Shown here piece by piece: positions 18,901-27,500 of a stretch of 64,000 bases of DNA. The stretch is taken from assembly GCF_000375525.1 (NCBI RefSeq), contig NZ_AQXC01000008.1:1-64000 (forward strand). The letters run 5' to 3'. The translations under genes were made by a program, and so were the position numbers. Within the stretch, counting starts at the first letter, position 1. Every line of letters begins with the position of its first letter. The notes beneath the pieces were generated by a model. It did not search any database. It was not told the DNA's origin and saw only the letters and a list, made by a program, of their open reading frames with translations. Origin of the DNA: Corynebacterium propinquum DSM 44285 (GTDB lineage: Bacteria > Actinomycetota > Actinomycetes > Mycobacteriales > Mycobacteriaceae).

Positions 18901-19489
18901 TGACCAAAAAGCTGCTGATAGTGCTGCTCATAGCGCGGTGGCTGAGAAGTCCTATGAGCAGGCCGTCGAAGAGTTTGAATCCAGCCCGCGGCGGCGTCGT
19001 CGTACCCGCGGCAATTCGCGCTCGGATCACCGCCCACGGAAGAAGGATTTCCGGTGGGAGGATCGGCACGCCACTGCTGCGAAAAGCACAGGTGACGGTC
19101 AGCACGGTACTGCGGACGGGCGCCACGATAATGGTGGTAATACCAGTGTTGATACCGGCGTTGACAAGCAAGCTGACGCTGACAAGCAAACTAGCGCTGC
19201 CAAGCAAACCAACGCTGGTAACAAGACGGCAGAATCGGCGGTGCGCAAATCCTCGAAGCGGCGTCGTGTGGTGCGGCGGATTTCGTCGGCAAGCGGAACA
19301 GGCGCCAATATCAGCGCTAACGGTGAGGCGAACGACGCCGGGCAACAGGCGAGTGGCACCGGGGCCGGGGATGGCGCGTCCGTCGACAAGAACGGCCGCG
19401 ACGACAAGCAAGACCATGGCGACAAGCAGCAGGCTGTGCGCAAGGGCACACGGCGGCGTCGTGTAGTGCGGCGTCCAGCGAAGAAATAG
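15974..19489 (+). CDS. rne: Ribonuclease E/G with IF2-N-like N-terminus
   Basis: A 1171-residue endoribonuclease for RNA turnover and rRNA/tRNA processing. Residues about 25-75 (TRVYTLAKNLGLSSRELIEV...) resemble the IF2-N domain. A disordered Ala/Lys/Asp-rich region follows, with an RGRRRRGRRGGSRGRG patch. The S1 and RNase E core starts near 455 (GSMIGNIYLGRVENVL). Catalytic Asp residues lie near 724 (VIDVNTGKFTGK) and 770 (IVIDFIDM), and the zinc-link CPTC is near 830. The C-terminal 320 residues are disordered, with three Arg-rich motifs (KKRVVR, KRRRVVRR, RRRRVVRR) likely to bind RNA. ATG 15974 is only 2 bases from AAGGAG; GTG 15983 is an alternative start with better spacing. Confidence 0.95.
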   Translation: MVTVNFTPETIEKASNLTSSAWPEKTRVYTLAKNLGLSSRELIEVLANLQISKRAQSNVSPDQVTAVLDYIAAKKSDSVKKPDSVKKSGSATKAASNESESAANTDTPQAAPGIDKAKPDTDTAAQKEAAAQKEAEEKLRHRVRKNVENEINQIAQKVDADLPASSLGDEPAPAPDVPAPAEPTMNAYVPVFRAPDVDPALDEAGLDEAVIDDIVAAAEHAEDATGDLADDFRDGMAGDADAGTASDEAGNAGDGEPADMRGGRHTNSRGRRRRGRRGGSRGRGVEQQAQDAADKHAEQSKGSGKPQADDRHSDNQHSVDQHAEKPDSGKYDSTEPNTAKPNTAKPDATKPAAENHASEKHASEKHTVEKIDEPRGLRGPARLEAQRRRRNELREETRKTERIVSESEFQERRAAITRKMVVCERERMDGPGTVTQLGLLEDDVLVEHFVNAENQGSMIGNIYLGRVENVLRNMEAAFIDIGQGRNAVLYAGEVDWKARGLNGRQRRIEAALKPGDQVLVQVMKDPLGHKGARLTAHISFSGRYLVYVPGGNNAGISRKLPAEERRRLKEMLDRVVPEDGGTIIRTAAEGVPERAIAADVDRMHNQWLHIKQRVEEEKEAKTSEPVTLFEEPDMLVKVVRDLFNEDYSELIVDGDRAYEVIYSYVKSVAPDLLKRISKHDRAAFQGQDSFTAYHIDEQIEEALSRNVSLPSGGSLVIDRTEAMIVIDVNTGKFTGKRKGGNLEETVTRNNLEAVDEIVRQIRLRDLGGMIVIDFIDMILEENQDLVLRRLKERLTSDRSRHQVSEVTSLGLVQLTRKRIGTGLLEAYATDCPTCAGRGLLINSDPVDALKQAEVAAQAHEHEPENGYGRGRVATLDDDGDAVIDDEQDDAQDQGARKRRERERAAAAEFENLAASVIGKKKPDSDADSDSAQETARKRGKGRRKKRVVRASHTHATGSHGAGSHDADENAAGGNVADQKAADSAAHSAVAEKSYEQAVEEFESSPRRRRRTRGNSRSDHRPRKKDFRWEDRHATAAKSTGDGQHGTADGRHDNGGNTSVDTGVDKQADADKQTSAAKQTNAGNKTAESAVRKSSKRRRVVRRISSASGTGANISANGEANDAGQQASGTGAGDGASVDKNGRDDKQDHGDKQQAVRKGTRRRRVVRRPAKK

Positions 19490-19793
19490 CAGGCTGGAAA
19501 TAGTCGGGTTTGTCTTTTGTGGCGTGTACACGGTAGTCTTGGGCAGTCGCTGTTATGAGCCTGCGCGCCAATATCTAGAAGCTAATATCTAGGAAGCTAT
19601 CGCGCTGGATAATTATTTGAGATGGTTATCCGGCCTAGTGATCTAGGTGCTTAGTGTTCTAGGTAGCACGTGGATAGCGCGGCGAATAACGCTTTTTAGT
19701 AATTAAGTCCATCTTGGGGCTTATGCACTGCAGCTGCCCAGCAGCCTGCGGCGCGCAAGCTCCGAGCCGAGTATAGATAAGGGGTAACCCTCC
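19490..19793. other. rplU leader / intergenic region with CTAG cluster
   Basis: Three hundred bases without a gene. Two pairs of short direct repeats occur (AATATCTAG-AAGCT twice at 19570-19597; TAGTG-TCTAGGT twice at 19636-19664), giving five CTAG tetramers in under 90 bases. The segment just before rplU (19735-19790) is GC-rich and partly self-complementary and may be a ribosomal-protein leader. AAGGGGTAACCCTCC precedes the ATG. Confidence 0.5.
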
Positions 19794-20099
19794 ATGTACG
19801 CGATCGTCAAGACCGGCGGAAAGCAGTACAAGGTTGCTGAAGGTGACCTCGTCAAGGTTGAGAAGCTTGAGGGCGAGCCAGGCGATGCCGTGGCTCTTAC
19901 CCCGGTTCTGCTCGCCGATGGCGCAACTGTCAAGACCAAGGCTGATGAGCTCAGCGGTGTTTCCGTCAACGCTGAAATCGTAGACCAGACCAAGGGTCCT
20001 AAAGTTCGGATCCTGAAGTACAAGAACAAAACCGGTTACAAGCGTCGTCAGGGCCACCGTCAGCCTCAGACCGTCGTTAAAATCACCGGAATTAAGTAA
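19794..20099 (+). CDS. rplU: 50S ribosomal protein L21
   Basis: A 101-residue large-subunit protein that binds 23S r[28 protein letters not shown] is the standard N-terminus (split here by position: residues 1-25), and the C-terminal [19 protein letters not shown] is typical. It is followed after 20 bases by rpmA, the normal rplU-rpmA pair, and likely shares the upstream leader region for regulation. Confidence 0.98.
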   Translation: MYAIVKTGGKQYKVAEGDLVKVEKLEGEPGDAVALTPVLLADGATVKTKADELSGVSVNAEIVDQTKGPKVRILKYKNKTGYKRRQGHRQPQTVVKITGIK

Positions 20100-20119
20100 A
20101 GCACTAAGGGGATAGCACA

Positions 20120-20398
20120 ATGGCACACAAGAAGGGCGCATCGTCCACCTCGAACGGTCGCGATTCCGAGGCTAAGCGTCTCGGCGTTAAGCGATTCGGT
20201 GGCCAGAAAGTCAACGCTGGTGAGATCATCGTTCGTCAGCGTGGCACCAAGTTCCACCCAGGTGAGAACGTCGGCCGTGGCGGCGACGATACCCTGTTCG
20301 CTCTCGAGGCTGGCTCCGTCAGCTTCGGTGTTAAGCGCGGACGTCGGGTAGTTAACATCGTTCCGGCACAGGAAGTAGCCGTAGAAGCCAGCGCATAA
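20120..20398 (+). CDS. rpmA: 50S ribosomal protein L27
   Basis: A 92-residue ribosomal protein located near the peptidyl transferase centre. [20 protein letters not shown] and the following [20 protein letters not shown] are characteristic. It begins directly with AHKKG and has no cleavable N-terminal extension of the Firmicutes kind. An AAGGGG ribosome binding site precedes the ATG. Second gene of rplU-rpmA; a strong terminator follows at 20437-20473. Confidence 0.98.
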   Translation: MAHKKGASSTSNGRDSEAKRLGVKRFGGQKVNAGEIIVRQRGTKFHPGENVGRGGDDTLFALEAGSVSFGVKRGRRVVNIVPAQEVAVEASA

Positions 20399-20436
20399 TA
20401 AGCCTGAGCTTCACATGGAACCCACTCGGTTCCGCT

Positions 20437-20473
20437 GCGCAGTTCCCATCTGATCGTGGGGCTGCGCTTTTTT
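20437..20473 (+). terminator. Intrinsic terminator after rpmA
   Basis: GCGCAG (20437-20442) pairs with CTGCGC (20462-20467), extended by CCCA/TGGG, followed by six T residues. Confidence 0.85.
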
Positions 20474-20522
20474 GCTTAAATAGGTCTTTACCGCCAGTAT
20501 TTTTCTAGAAAGGGCCCGCGCC

Positions 20523-22052
20523 ATGTCTCGCTTTATTGATCGAGTAACCCTGCATCTTTCTGCAGGCGACGGCGGGCACGGTTGTGCCTCGGTTCACCGC
20601 GAGAAATTCAAACCACTCGGTGGCCCCGATGGTGGCAACGGTGGCCACGGCGGAGACATTATTTTGGAAGTGTCCAACCAGGTGCATACCTTGCTTGATT
20701 TCCACTTCCGCCCGCACGTGAAAGCAGAACGCGGCGGAAATGGCGAAGGCGATCACCGGCAGGGCAAGCGTGGCCAGGACCTGATTTTGGAAGTCCCGGT
20801 CGGCACGGTCGTGCGGAATGCTCAGGGCGAGATGTTGGCGGACTTGACGACGATCGGCACTCGTTTCATGGCCGCAGAAGGCGGTTACGGCGGGCTGGGT
20901 AACGCGGCACTTGCCAACGCCTCCCGTAAGGCGCCAGGGTTTGCGCTGAAGGGCGAACCGGGCGAGGAGCACGATCTGATCCTGGAGATGAAATCGGTTG
21001 CCGACGTGGGGCTGGTCGGTTTCCCGTCCGCGGGCAAGTCGTCACTGATTTCCGTGCTTTCTGCGGCGAAACCGAAAATTGGTGATTATCCGTTTACCAC
21101 GTTGAGCCCGAACCTGGGTGTGGTCTCGGCTGGCGATAAGGTGTTTACCATTGCTGATGTCCCGGGGCTGATCCCGGGTGCCTCGCAGGGTAAGGGCTTG
21201 GGCTTGGAGTTTTTGCGCCACATTGAACGCACCGCTGTGCTGGCGCATATCGTTGATACTGCTTCGATTGAGCCGGGCCGTGATCCGGTTTCGGATATTG
21301 AAGCGCTGGAACACGAATTGGCGCAGTACCAAGATGCACTGGAAGAAGACACCGGTCTGGGCGATATCATGCAGCGCCCACGGGTGATTGTCCTGAATAA
21401 AGCCGATGTGCCGGAAGCTCGTGAGCTTGCGGAATTCGTCAAAGAAGACCTAGAAGAACAATTCGGTTGGCCGGTGTTCATCATTTCTGCGGTGGCTCGC
21501 CAAGGATTGGATGCGCTGCGGTATAAGCTAGCCGAAATCGTCGAGGCTGACCGTGAGCAGCGCCCGACTGATGACGAGAAGCCAGCCCCAGAAATCATCC
21601 GCCCGCAGGCGGTTGTCGGACGTGGTGCTAAGCGGGGCGGCCACCACGCCGATTTCACTGTGCGGCAGGATCCAGAGGTCGAGGGTGGTTTCATCGTCGA
21701 CGGCAAGAAGATCGAGCGGTGGATTTCCCAGACTGATTTCGAGAACGACGAGGCCATCGGGTATCTGGCTGATCGCCTCGCCCGCGCCGGTGTGGAAGAA
21801 GAGCTTTTCCGACAGGGTGCGGTGGAAGGCTGCCCGGTCACCATTGGCGAGATCACCTTCGAGTGGGAGCCGATGATTGGCGGCGATCCTACATTGGCTG
21901 GCCGTGGCCGCGATGCCCGCCTGGAAACCACTAATCGTGCCACCGCGGCTGAGCGTAAACGCGCCTCGCAGGCACGCCGTGGTCTGATCGATGAATTGGT
22001 GTACGGCGATGTGGAAGAAGAACAATCGGATCGCGAGCGTTGGCAGGGCTAG
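20523..22052 (+). CDS. obg: Obg-family GTPase
   Basis: A 509-residue ribosome-associated GTPase involved in 50S assembly and stress control. The N-terminal glycine-rich Obg domain (1-160) contains [14 protein letters not shown]. The G domain has the P-loop GFPSAGKSS near 166, the switch region [13 protein letters not shown]3 DVPGLI and G4 NKAD. The C-terminal OCT domain is present (about 365-440), followed by a charged tail. AAAGGG lies 8 bases before the ATG. It is downstream of rplU-rpmA but separated from them by a terminator. Confidence 0.96.
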   Translation: MSRFIDRVTLHLSAGDGGHGCASVHREKFKPLGGPDGGNGGHGGDIILEVSNQVHTLLDFHFRPHVKAERGGNGEGDHRQGKRGQDLILEVPVGTVVRNAQGEMLADLTTIGTRFMAAEGGYGGLGNAALANASRKAPGFALKGEPGEEHDLILEMKSVADVGLVGFPSAGKSSLISVLSAAKPKIGDYPFTTLSPNLGVVSAGDKVFTIADVPGLIPGASQGKGLGLEFLRHIERTAVLAHIVDTASIEPGRDPVSDIEALEHELAQYQDALEEDTGLGDIMQRPRVIVLNKADVPEARELAEFVKEDLEEQFGWPVFIISAVARQGLDALRYKLAEIVEADREQRPTDDEKPAPEIIRPQAVVGRGAKRGGHHADFTVRQDPEVEGGFIVDGKKIERWISQTDFENDEAIGYLADRLARAGVEEELFRQGAVEGCPVTIGEITFEWEPMIGGDPTLAGRGRDARLETTNRATAAERKRASQARRGLIDELVYGDVEEEQSDRERWQG

Positions 22053-22127
22053 CCTGGTTATAAGGCGCGTTTTGTCAGCGTGAAACAAGCGCTGAGTGTG
22101 GCGGGTGAGATCACACGCGGATTTTTG

Positions 22128-22140
22128 TAGACTACACAGT
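22128..22140 (+). promoter_or_regulatory. Leaderless -10 element of proB
   Basis: TAGACT at 22128-22133, 7 bases before the proB ATG. Confidence 0.6.
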
Positions 22141-23379
22141 ATGCCTCACAATGCCCATGACCGTGACATTCATGCCCACCTCCCGTTGGATCCGTACCAC
22201 GATGACTCGCCGGAAGCGTCGTTTCCGGATCCACCGAAGGATGCCCTCGACAGTTTGGCCATGGGCCACGAGTCTGCTTTGCGTGAGCAGATCACCAACG
22301 CTAAGCGCGTCGTCGTCAAGATCGGTTCGTCGTCGCTGACGGATGATTTCTCCGTTTCCCCGGAAAAGATTGACCACATTGTTGACGCGTTGCAAGCGCG
22401 CATGGAATTTTCTGACGTCATTGTTGTTTCCTCCGGTGCAGTCGCTGCTGGTATGAAGCCGCTGGGGCTGACAGAGCGCCCACAGGATCTGGCTACGAAA
22501 CAGGCTGCTGCTGCCGTTGGCCAGGTGCATTTGGCTTATGAGTGGTCGCGTTCTTTCGCCCGCTACAACCGCACGTGTGGCCAGGTTTTGTTGACGGCTT
22601 CGGACGCTGGTCGACGTGATCGCACCCGAAATGCGCAGCGCACCATTGATCGCCTGCGTATTCTGCGCGCGGTGCCGATCGTCAACGAAAATGACACGGT
22701 GGCGACGTCTGAAATGCGTTTCGGTGATAACGACCGTCTTTCGGCTATCGTGGCTCACCTGACTGGCGCGGATGCGCTCTTCCTGCTGTCCGACGTCGAT
22801 GGTTTGTATGACAAGAACCCGGCTGAGCCGGATGCGAACTTCGTTGATGAAGTTGTCACCGGTAAGGATTTGAAGGGTGTTGCCGCGGGTGATGGCGGCA
22901 AAGTTGGTACCGGTGGCATGGCCTCGAAGGTCTCGGCCGCGCGTTTGGCTGCCCGTGGTGGCGTGCCGGTGTTGCTGACGTCGGCGGATAATATTGGCCC
23001 AGCGCTGGAAGATGCCCGAGTTGGTACTGTGTTCCATACTCGGGAAGAACGCCGCCTGTCGGCGTGGAAGTTCTGGGCACTGTATTCTGCCGATTCCGGT
23101 GGAACCCTGCGCTTGGACGAGGGTGCGCTCAAGGCTGTGACCCGCGGCGGAAACTCGTTGTTGGCAGTCGGCATTACTGATGTGGACGGTGAATTCCGCG
23201 CTGGTGAGATCGTCGATATCGTTGGTCCGAACTCTGAGGTCGTTGGCCGTGGAGAGGTCAACTACTCTTCGTCGGCGCTGAAGTCGATCATCGGGAAGAA
23301 GACCGAGGAAATGCCAGAGGAGATGCAACGCCCTGTCGTGCATGCGGATTACCTGTCCAACTACGCTTCGCGTCTGTAG
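22141..23379 (+). CDS. proB: Glutamate 5-kinase
   Basis: A 412-residue enzyme that phosphorylates glutamate in the first step of proline synthesis. The amino acid kinase domain starts near residue 47 ([16 protein letters not shown]) after a His/Asp-rich N-terminal extension of about 45 residues. Substrate motifs [19 protein letters not shown] and [12 protein letters not shown] are intact. A C-terminal PUA domain (about 325-405) is present. The start at 22141 is chosen because TAGACT lies exactly 7 bases upstream. proA follows, separated by a dehydrogenase gene. Confidence 0.95.
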   Translation: MPHNAHDRDIHAHLPLDPYHDDSPEASFPDPPKDALDSLAMGHESALREQITNAKRVVVKIGSSSLTDDFSVSPEKIDHIVDALQARMEFSDVIVVSSGAVAAGMKPLGLTERPQDLATKQAAAAVGQVHLAYEWSRSFARYNRTCGQVLLTASDAGRRDRTRNAQRTIDRLRILRAVPIVNENDTVATSEMRFGDNDRLSAIVAHLTGADALFLLSDVDGLYDKNPAEPDANFVDEVVTGKDLKGVAAGDGGKVGTGGMASKVSAARLAARGGVPVLLTSADNIGPALEDARVGTVFHTREERRLSAWKFWALYSADSGGTLRLDEGALKAVTRGGNSLLAVGITDVDGEFRAGEIVDIVGPNSEVVGRGEVNYSSSALKSIIGKKTEEMPEEMQRPVVHADYLSNYASRL

Positions 23380-23382
23380 GGT

Positions 23383-23413
23383 GCTTATAAGGCATCTGCA
23401 AACGCTTATAAGG
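23383..23413. repeat. Two GCTTATAAGG repeats spaced 21 bp apart
   Basis: GCTTATAAGG occurs at 23383-23392 and 23404-23413. Each contains the palindrome CTTATAAG. A weaker third unit follows about 21 bases on, and TTATAAGG also occurs at about 22056-22063 upstream of proB. Confidence 0.6.
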
Positions 23414-23486
23414 TGGTTGTAAAGCGTCTGTAAGCCTGTAAACCAGCAGTACAGCCTCCGTACCACCTTGCATCGCTCATTCCCGG

Positions 23487-23499
23487 TAACCTCGGACTC
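23487..23499 (+). promoter_or_regulatory. Leaderless -10 element of the 2-hydroxyacid dehydrogenase
   Basis: TAACCT at 23487-23492, 7 bases before the ATG at 23500. Confidence 0.5.
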
Positions 23500-24408
23500 A
23501 TGAAGTTCACAATGCAACCCAACAGCTGGGATAAAGTACGCAAGACTTTGGAAGAGGCAGGCCACGAGCTTGTCGACGACATCGCGGACGCCGAGTGCAT
23601 GCTGTTTAATGGCACCCCGGATGAGTTGCCGGAGATTCCGGAATCTCTCGGCTTCGTGCAACTGCACTTGGCTGGTGTTGATGCTTTCGTCGACCAGATG
23701 AAAAATTCGTCGACACGCTGGGCCAATGCCGCGGGGCTGTATGACAAGACCGTGGCGGAATCCGCGATTGCGCTTTTGTTGGCGCAGCTGCACGCACACA
23801 AACCATCCACACAGGCCGCAACCTGGCTCCAGAAAGAGCTGGAGCCGAAGACCCGCTTTTTGTCCGATGATTCCACCGTCGCCATCATTGGCGCTGGTGG
23901 CATCGGCCAAGAGTTGATTTCGATGCTCAAGGGCTTCGGCCCAGAAATCATTGCGGTCAATCGTTCGGGAAACCCTGTCGACGGTGCGGATGAAACCGTT
24001 CCTAGTACCGAATTGGATGCTGTCTGGCCGCGCGCGGATTTCTTTGTGCTGTTGATGCCGCTGACCGACGAGACCCACCACATCGTGGACGCTGATGCGT
24101 TTGCGAAGATGAAAGATAGCGCCGTCGTCGTCAATGTGGGGCGTGGCCCACTGGTGAACACTGATGATCTTGTCGACGCCTTGCGCAACGGTGTTATTGC
24201 CGGTGCTGGCCTGGATGTCACCGAACCGGAGCCGCTGCCGGATGGCCACCCGTTGTGGGAGATGTCGGAGTGTGTGATCACCCCGCATCTGGCAAACCCG
24301 TTGTATTCGGTGCATGACCGTATTGGTGCGCACATGCTGAAAAACATGGAAGCATTCGCGAATGGTGAGACTATGCCGACGGAAGTAGACGTTGAGGCTG
24401 GTTATTAA
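23500..24408 (+). CDS. D-isomer specific 2-hydroxyacid dehydrogenase
   Basis: A 302-residue NAD(P)-dependent oxidoreductase. The Rossmann motif is VAIIGAGGIGQELISM near residue 127. NVGRGPLVNTDDLVDAL and the downstream catalytic region (Asp/Glu in AGLDVTEPEPLPDGHPLW, His in CVITPHLANP) are conserved. The N-terminal substrate domain is short. The gene lies between proB and proA, an arrangement seen in corynebacteria, but no proline-pathway role is established from sequence; the substrate is unknown. The start has no RBS but a -10 element 7 bases upstream. Confidence 0.9.
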   Translation: MKFTMQPNSWDKVRKTLEEAGHELVDDIADAECMLFNGTPDELPEIPESLGFVQLHLAGVDAFVDQMKNSSTRWANAAGLYDKTVAESAIALLLAQLHAHKPSTQAATWLQKELEPKTRFLSDDSTVAIIGAGGIGQELISMLKGFGPEIIAVNRSGNPVDGADETVPSTELDAVWPRADFFVLLMPLTDETHHIVDADAFAKMKDSAVVVNVGRGPLVNTDDLVDALRNGVIAGAGLDVTEPEPLPDGHPLWEMSECVITPHLANPLYSVHDRIGAHMLKNMEAFANGETMPTEVDVEAGY

Positions 24409-24490
24409 GCCTTGCGTTGCTGCGCGCTGTCGCAGGTGATGAAACCGGACAGCCGGTTTATTTACACCTGGTAGTAGCTTGTGAAGCACG

Positions 24491-24503
24491 TATACTGGGC
24501 GCT
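24491..24503 (+). promoter_or_regulatory. Leaderless -10 element of proA
   Basis: TATACT at 24491-24496, 7 bases before the proA ATG. Confidence 0.65.
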
Positions 24504-25805
24504 ATGACTGATAAAACCACAGAAAACCTGTCGCCCGAACGTGCCCAGGAGCGCGAGGAGGTGCTCACCAAGGCCCGTGCCGCTAAGGATGTGGCCCCGG
24601 TGATCGCCCAGCTTTCTACTCCGCAGAAAAACGAAATCCTGGAGACTGCAGCCCAGGACCTGCTGGATAACACTGCTCTTATTCTCGGCGCCAATGAACG
24701 TGACATCGTCAACGGCAAAGAAGCTGGCTTGAGCGATCAGTTGCTGGACCGTCTGCGTCTGGATGAAGACCGCATCGCCGGTATCGCCAACGGCCTGCGT
24801 TTGGTTGCCGGTTTGCAGGACCCGGTGGGCGAGATCCTGCAGGGTTCCACCATGGATAATGGCATCGAGATGAAGCAGGTCCGTGTCCCGCTTGGCGTGA
24901 TGGGCATGGTTTATGAGGCCCGCCCCAACGTTACGGTCGACGCCTTCGGCCTGGCGATTAAGTCCGGAAACGTGCCGCTGCTGCGTGGTTCGAAATCCGC
25001 TCGTGAGTCCAATAAGCAGTTGGTCGACTTGCTGCAGGACACCCTGGAGAAACTGGGGCACCCACGTGAGGCTGTCCAGTTGCTGCCATGCGAAACCCGC
25101 GATTCGGTACAGGATTTGATTACCGCACGCGGCTTGGTTGATCTGGTTATTCCACGTGGCGGCGCCGGTTTGATTAACGCCGTGGTGCTGGGTGCTACGG
25201 TGCCCACCATCGAAACCGGCACTGGTAACTGCCACTTTTACATCGACAAGTCGGCGGATCTGGATAAGGGCATCGCCATGGTCGTTAATGGCAAGACCCG
25301 CCGCACCTCGGTCTGCAACTCGACTGAGACGGTGCTGCTGGATTCGGCGCTGAGCGACGACGACAAGCTGAAGGTCGTGCGCGCATTGCAGGATGCCGAA
25401 GTTACCATTCACGGTGAGGTGCAAGAGCTGTCTGGTTTCGGCGTAGAAAACGCCGTGGAAGCAACTGAGGAAGATTGGGCAGAAGAGTCACTGTCGATGG
25501 ACATCAATGCCAAGGTGGTTGACGGAATCGATGGCGCGATTGCCCACATTCAGAAGTGGAGCACCGGCCACACCGAAGGCATTGCGGCGCAGGACGCTGA
25601 CATTTTGCAGAAGTTCGCTAATGAGGTTGATGCTGCTGCCGTCATGCTGAATGCCTCGACTGCCTTTACCGACGGTGAGGTTTACGGCATGGGTGCTGAG
25701 ATCGGTATTTCCACGCAGAAGCTGCACGCGCGTGGTCCAATGGCACTGCCGGAGTTGACTTCCAGCAAGTGGATTTTGCAGGGAACTGGTCACACCCGTC
25801 CATAA
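24504..25805 (+). CDS. proA: Gamma-glutamyl phosphate reductase
   Basis: A 433-residue NADPH-dependent enzyme of the second proline-synthesis step, making glutamate semialdehyde. It belongs to the aldehyde dehydrogenase superfamily. MGMVYEARPNVTVDAFGLAI and the catalytic Cys near residue 271 in RRTSVCNSTETVLL are conserved. C-terminal motifs GAEIGISTQKLHARGPMAL and ELTSSKW are intact. The frame is open to 24417, but the ATG at 24504 fits both family length and the -10 spacing. Confidence 0.96.
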   Translation: MTDKTTENLSPERAQEREEVLTKARAAKDVAPVIAQLSTPQKNEILETAAQDLLDNTALILGANERDIVNGKEAGLSDQLLDRLRLDEDRIAGIANGLRLVAGLQDPVGEILQGSTMDNGIEMKQVRVPLGVMGMVYEARPNVTVDAFGLAIKSGNVPLLRGSKSARESNKQLVDLLQDTLEKLGHPREAVQLLPCETRDSVQDLITARGLVDLVIPRGGAGLINAVVLGATVPTIETGTGNCHFYIDKSADLDKGIAMVVNGKTRRTSVCNSTETVLLDSALSDDDKLKVVRALQDAEVTIHGEVQELSGFGVENAVEATEEDWAEESLSMDINAKVVDGIDGAIAHIQKWSTGHTEGIAAQDADILQKFANEVDAAAVMLNASTAFTDGEVYGMGAEIGISTQKLHARGPMALPELTSSKWILQGTGHTRP

Positions 25806-25847
25806 ACCAGCTCGCATCTGGGTCTGTGAGCTGGAATAATACCCGGC

Positions 25848-26294
25848 ATGACTGTCTCACGCCTGGAAGCCCGCGCTGTCACCGCGCTGGTGAGCATCGG
25901 CGTAGTGTCTTCTATTGCTACTGGTATACCAGCAGCACAAGCGGGCATTGCCGCTGAGAGCACAAACCAGCTCCTGGACCTACCAGATTCCACCGTCGCC
26001 ACCTCGGCTGCCGATAACGGGCAGTGTCCAGAGGTGGCGATTATTGCTGCGCGGGGTTCGGAGCAGAATTTTGCGACCATCCCGCAACGTTACGCACCGA
26101 ATTCAACGTGGGAATCTAACGGCTTTGAGGCAGAAAATATTGCAGCGGGCCTGCACCTAGCCCAACAGCGGCATACTGCTGCCACCGGGGAATCGTTGTT
26201 CTACAACGTGCCGGTCTCGGCACTTGATGAAGAAACCTATCCGCACGACGCCGCCGTCGTCGATGTATTAGCAGAGTGGATTACCCATGACTAA
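25848..26294 (+). CDS. Truncated secreted cutinase-like protein
   Basis: A 148-residue protein. Residues about 10-33 form a signal peptide ([20 protein letters not shown]). After a short linker comes the cutinase-family opening [15 protein letters not shown], with a conserved Cys. Family members are usually 200-300 residues and carry a GYSQG catalytic serine plus Asp and His; all are absent here because the frame ends at 26294, inside the nadD start. The upstream AATAAT hexamer sits 7 bases from the ATG. Either a 3'-truncated remnant or a short secreted protein kept without catalysis. Confidence 0.6.
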   Translation: MTVSRLEARAVTALVSIGVVSSIATGIPAAQAGIAAESTNQLLDLPDSTVATSAADNGQCPEVAIIAARGSEQNFATIPQRYAPNSTWESNGFEAENIAAGLHLAQQRHTAATGESLFYNVPVSALDEETYPHDAAVVDVLAEWITHD

Positions 26295-26943
26295 ATCTGA
26301 TGATCGTAGCGAGACTACCGAGAAGGGTGGTGCTGTGCAGCATAAATCCCCGCAGCGCATCGGCGTGATGGGCGGTACCTTTGACCCGATCCACAACGGT
26401 CACCTGGTTGCCGCTAGCGAGGTTGCGGACAAGTTTTCCCTGGATACGGTGTTGTTTGTGCCTACGGGGCAGCCGTGGCAGAAAGCGGATAAGCAGGTTA
26501 CTTCGGCGGAATCGCGTTATCTGATGACGGTGATCGCCACTGCTTCCAACCCACGCTTCGGGGTGAGCCGCGTGGACATCGATCGGGGTGGGGATACCTA
26601 TACTGTCGATACGCTGCGGGATCTGCGTACGCGCTACCCAGACGCGGAGCTGTTTTTCATCACCGGTGCTGATGCCATGGCCAATATTGTCTCTTGGCAT
26701 AAATGGGAGGACATGTTCGATATGGCGCGCTTCGTGGCGGTGACCCGGCCGGGTTACGAGTTGTCTGAGGCGATGATGCCGGATATTCACGAATGCCGCA
26801 TTGATCTGGTGGATGTGCCTGCGCTGGCGATTTCCTCCACCGATATCCGCGAGCGTGCCGGGCAGGGCCGTCCGGTGTGGTATTTGGTGCCGGATGGGGT
26901 GGTGCAGTACATTTCGAAAAACAATTTATATGCCGAAAACTAG
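26287..26943 (+). CDS. nadD: Nicotinate-nucleotide adenylyltransferase
   Basis: A 218-residue enzyme that adenylates nicotinate mononucleotide in NAD synthesis. The nucleotidyltransferase motif [14 protein letters not shown] includes His 36 and His 39. [20 protein letters not shown] is the C-terminal signature. About 22 polar residues precede the fold; the start ATG at 26287 overlaps the end of the truncated cutinase gene, and an internal start nearer the fold is possible. It heads the run nadD-rsfS-phosphatase-degV. Confidence 0.94.
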   Translation: MTKSDDRSETTEKGGAVQHKSPQRIGVMGGTFDPIHNGHLVAASEVADKFSLDTVLFVPTGQPWQKADKQVTSAESRYLMTVIATASNPRFGVSRVDIDRGGDTYTVDTLRDLRTRYPDAELFFITGADAMANIVSWHKWEDMFDMARFVAVTRPGYELSEAMMPDIHECRIDLVDVPALAISSTDIRERAGQGRPVWYLVPDGVVQYISKNNLYAEN

Positions 26944-27041
26944 CCGAAACCGGCTAGTTCGTGCGAAACTGTGACTAGACAACCCACGAAACCACAACTT
27001 TGTTGGAAACAGCATATTTGCCAGAAAGAGGAAGGTGCGCA

Positions 27042-27500
27042 TTGACCGCTACTGATACCGCTCGCGAACTCACGAGTGTGGCCGTTCGCGCCGCTGATGA
27101 AAAATCCGCGGCCAATATCGTCGCCATGGACGTTTCGGATGTCCTGGGCATTACCGAGGTGTTTATCATCGCTTCGGCGGATACGGAGCGCGCGGTCAAA
27201 GCTATCGTCGACGAGATTGAAGAGGACCTGAAAGACGCCGGGCGGAAGCCGTTGCGTCGGGAAGGCCAGCGGGATTATCGCTGGGTGCTGCTGGATTATG
27301 GCGATGTTGTCGTGCATGTCCAGCACAATGACGAACGTGATTTTTACGGTCTGGACCGCCTGTATGGGGATTGCCCGCTGGTGGAAGTCGACGGTGTGGA
27401 ATATTCCCGCCCAGGCACCTATTCCGAATCTGATGGTGCGCAGGTGCGTTCGGCTCAAGATATCGACGATATTCCTGTGGTGGGCGAGGGTCGGTCATGA
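27042..27500 (+). CDS. rsfS: Ribosome silencing factor RsfS
   Basis: A 152-residue Iojap/RsfS protein that binds L14 on the 50S subunit and blocks subunit joining under nutrient stress. Conserved stretches are ITEVFIIASADTERAVKAIVDEI, WVLLDYGDVVVHVQ (split) and RDFYGLDRLYGD. The start is TTG at 27042, well placed behind GAGGAAGG; the frame is open to 27000. The C-terminus extends past the core by about 35 residues. The stop overlaps the next gene by four bases (ATGA). Confidence 0.92.
   Translation: MTATDTARELTSVAVRAADEKSAANIVAMDVSDVLGITEVFIIASADTERAVKAIVDEIEEDLKDAGRKPLRREGQRDYRWVLLDYGDVVVHVQHNDERDFYGLDRLYGDCPLVEVDGVEYSRPGTYSESDGAQVRSAQDIDDIPVVGEGRS

Noticed and set aside
22132..24489. A 785-codon open frame on the minus strand
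   Set aside because: It lies antisense across proB and the 2-hydroxyacid dehydrogenase, crosses their boundaries and has no domain.
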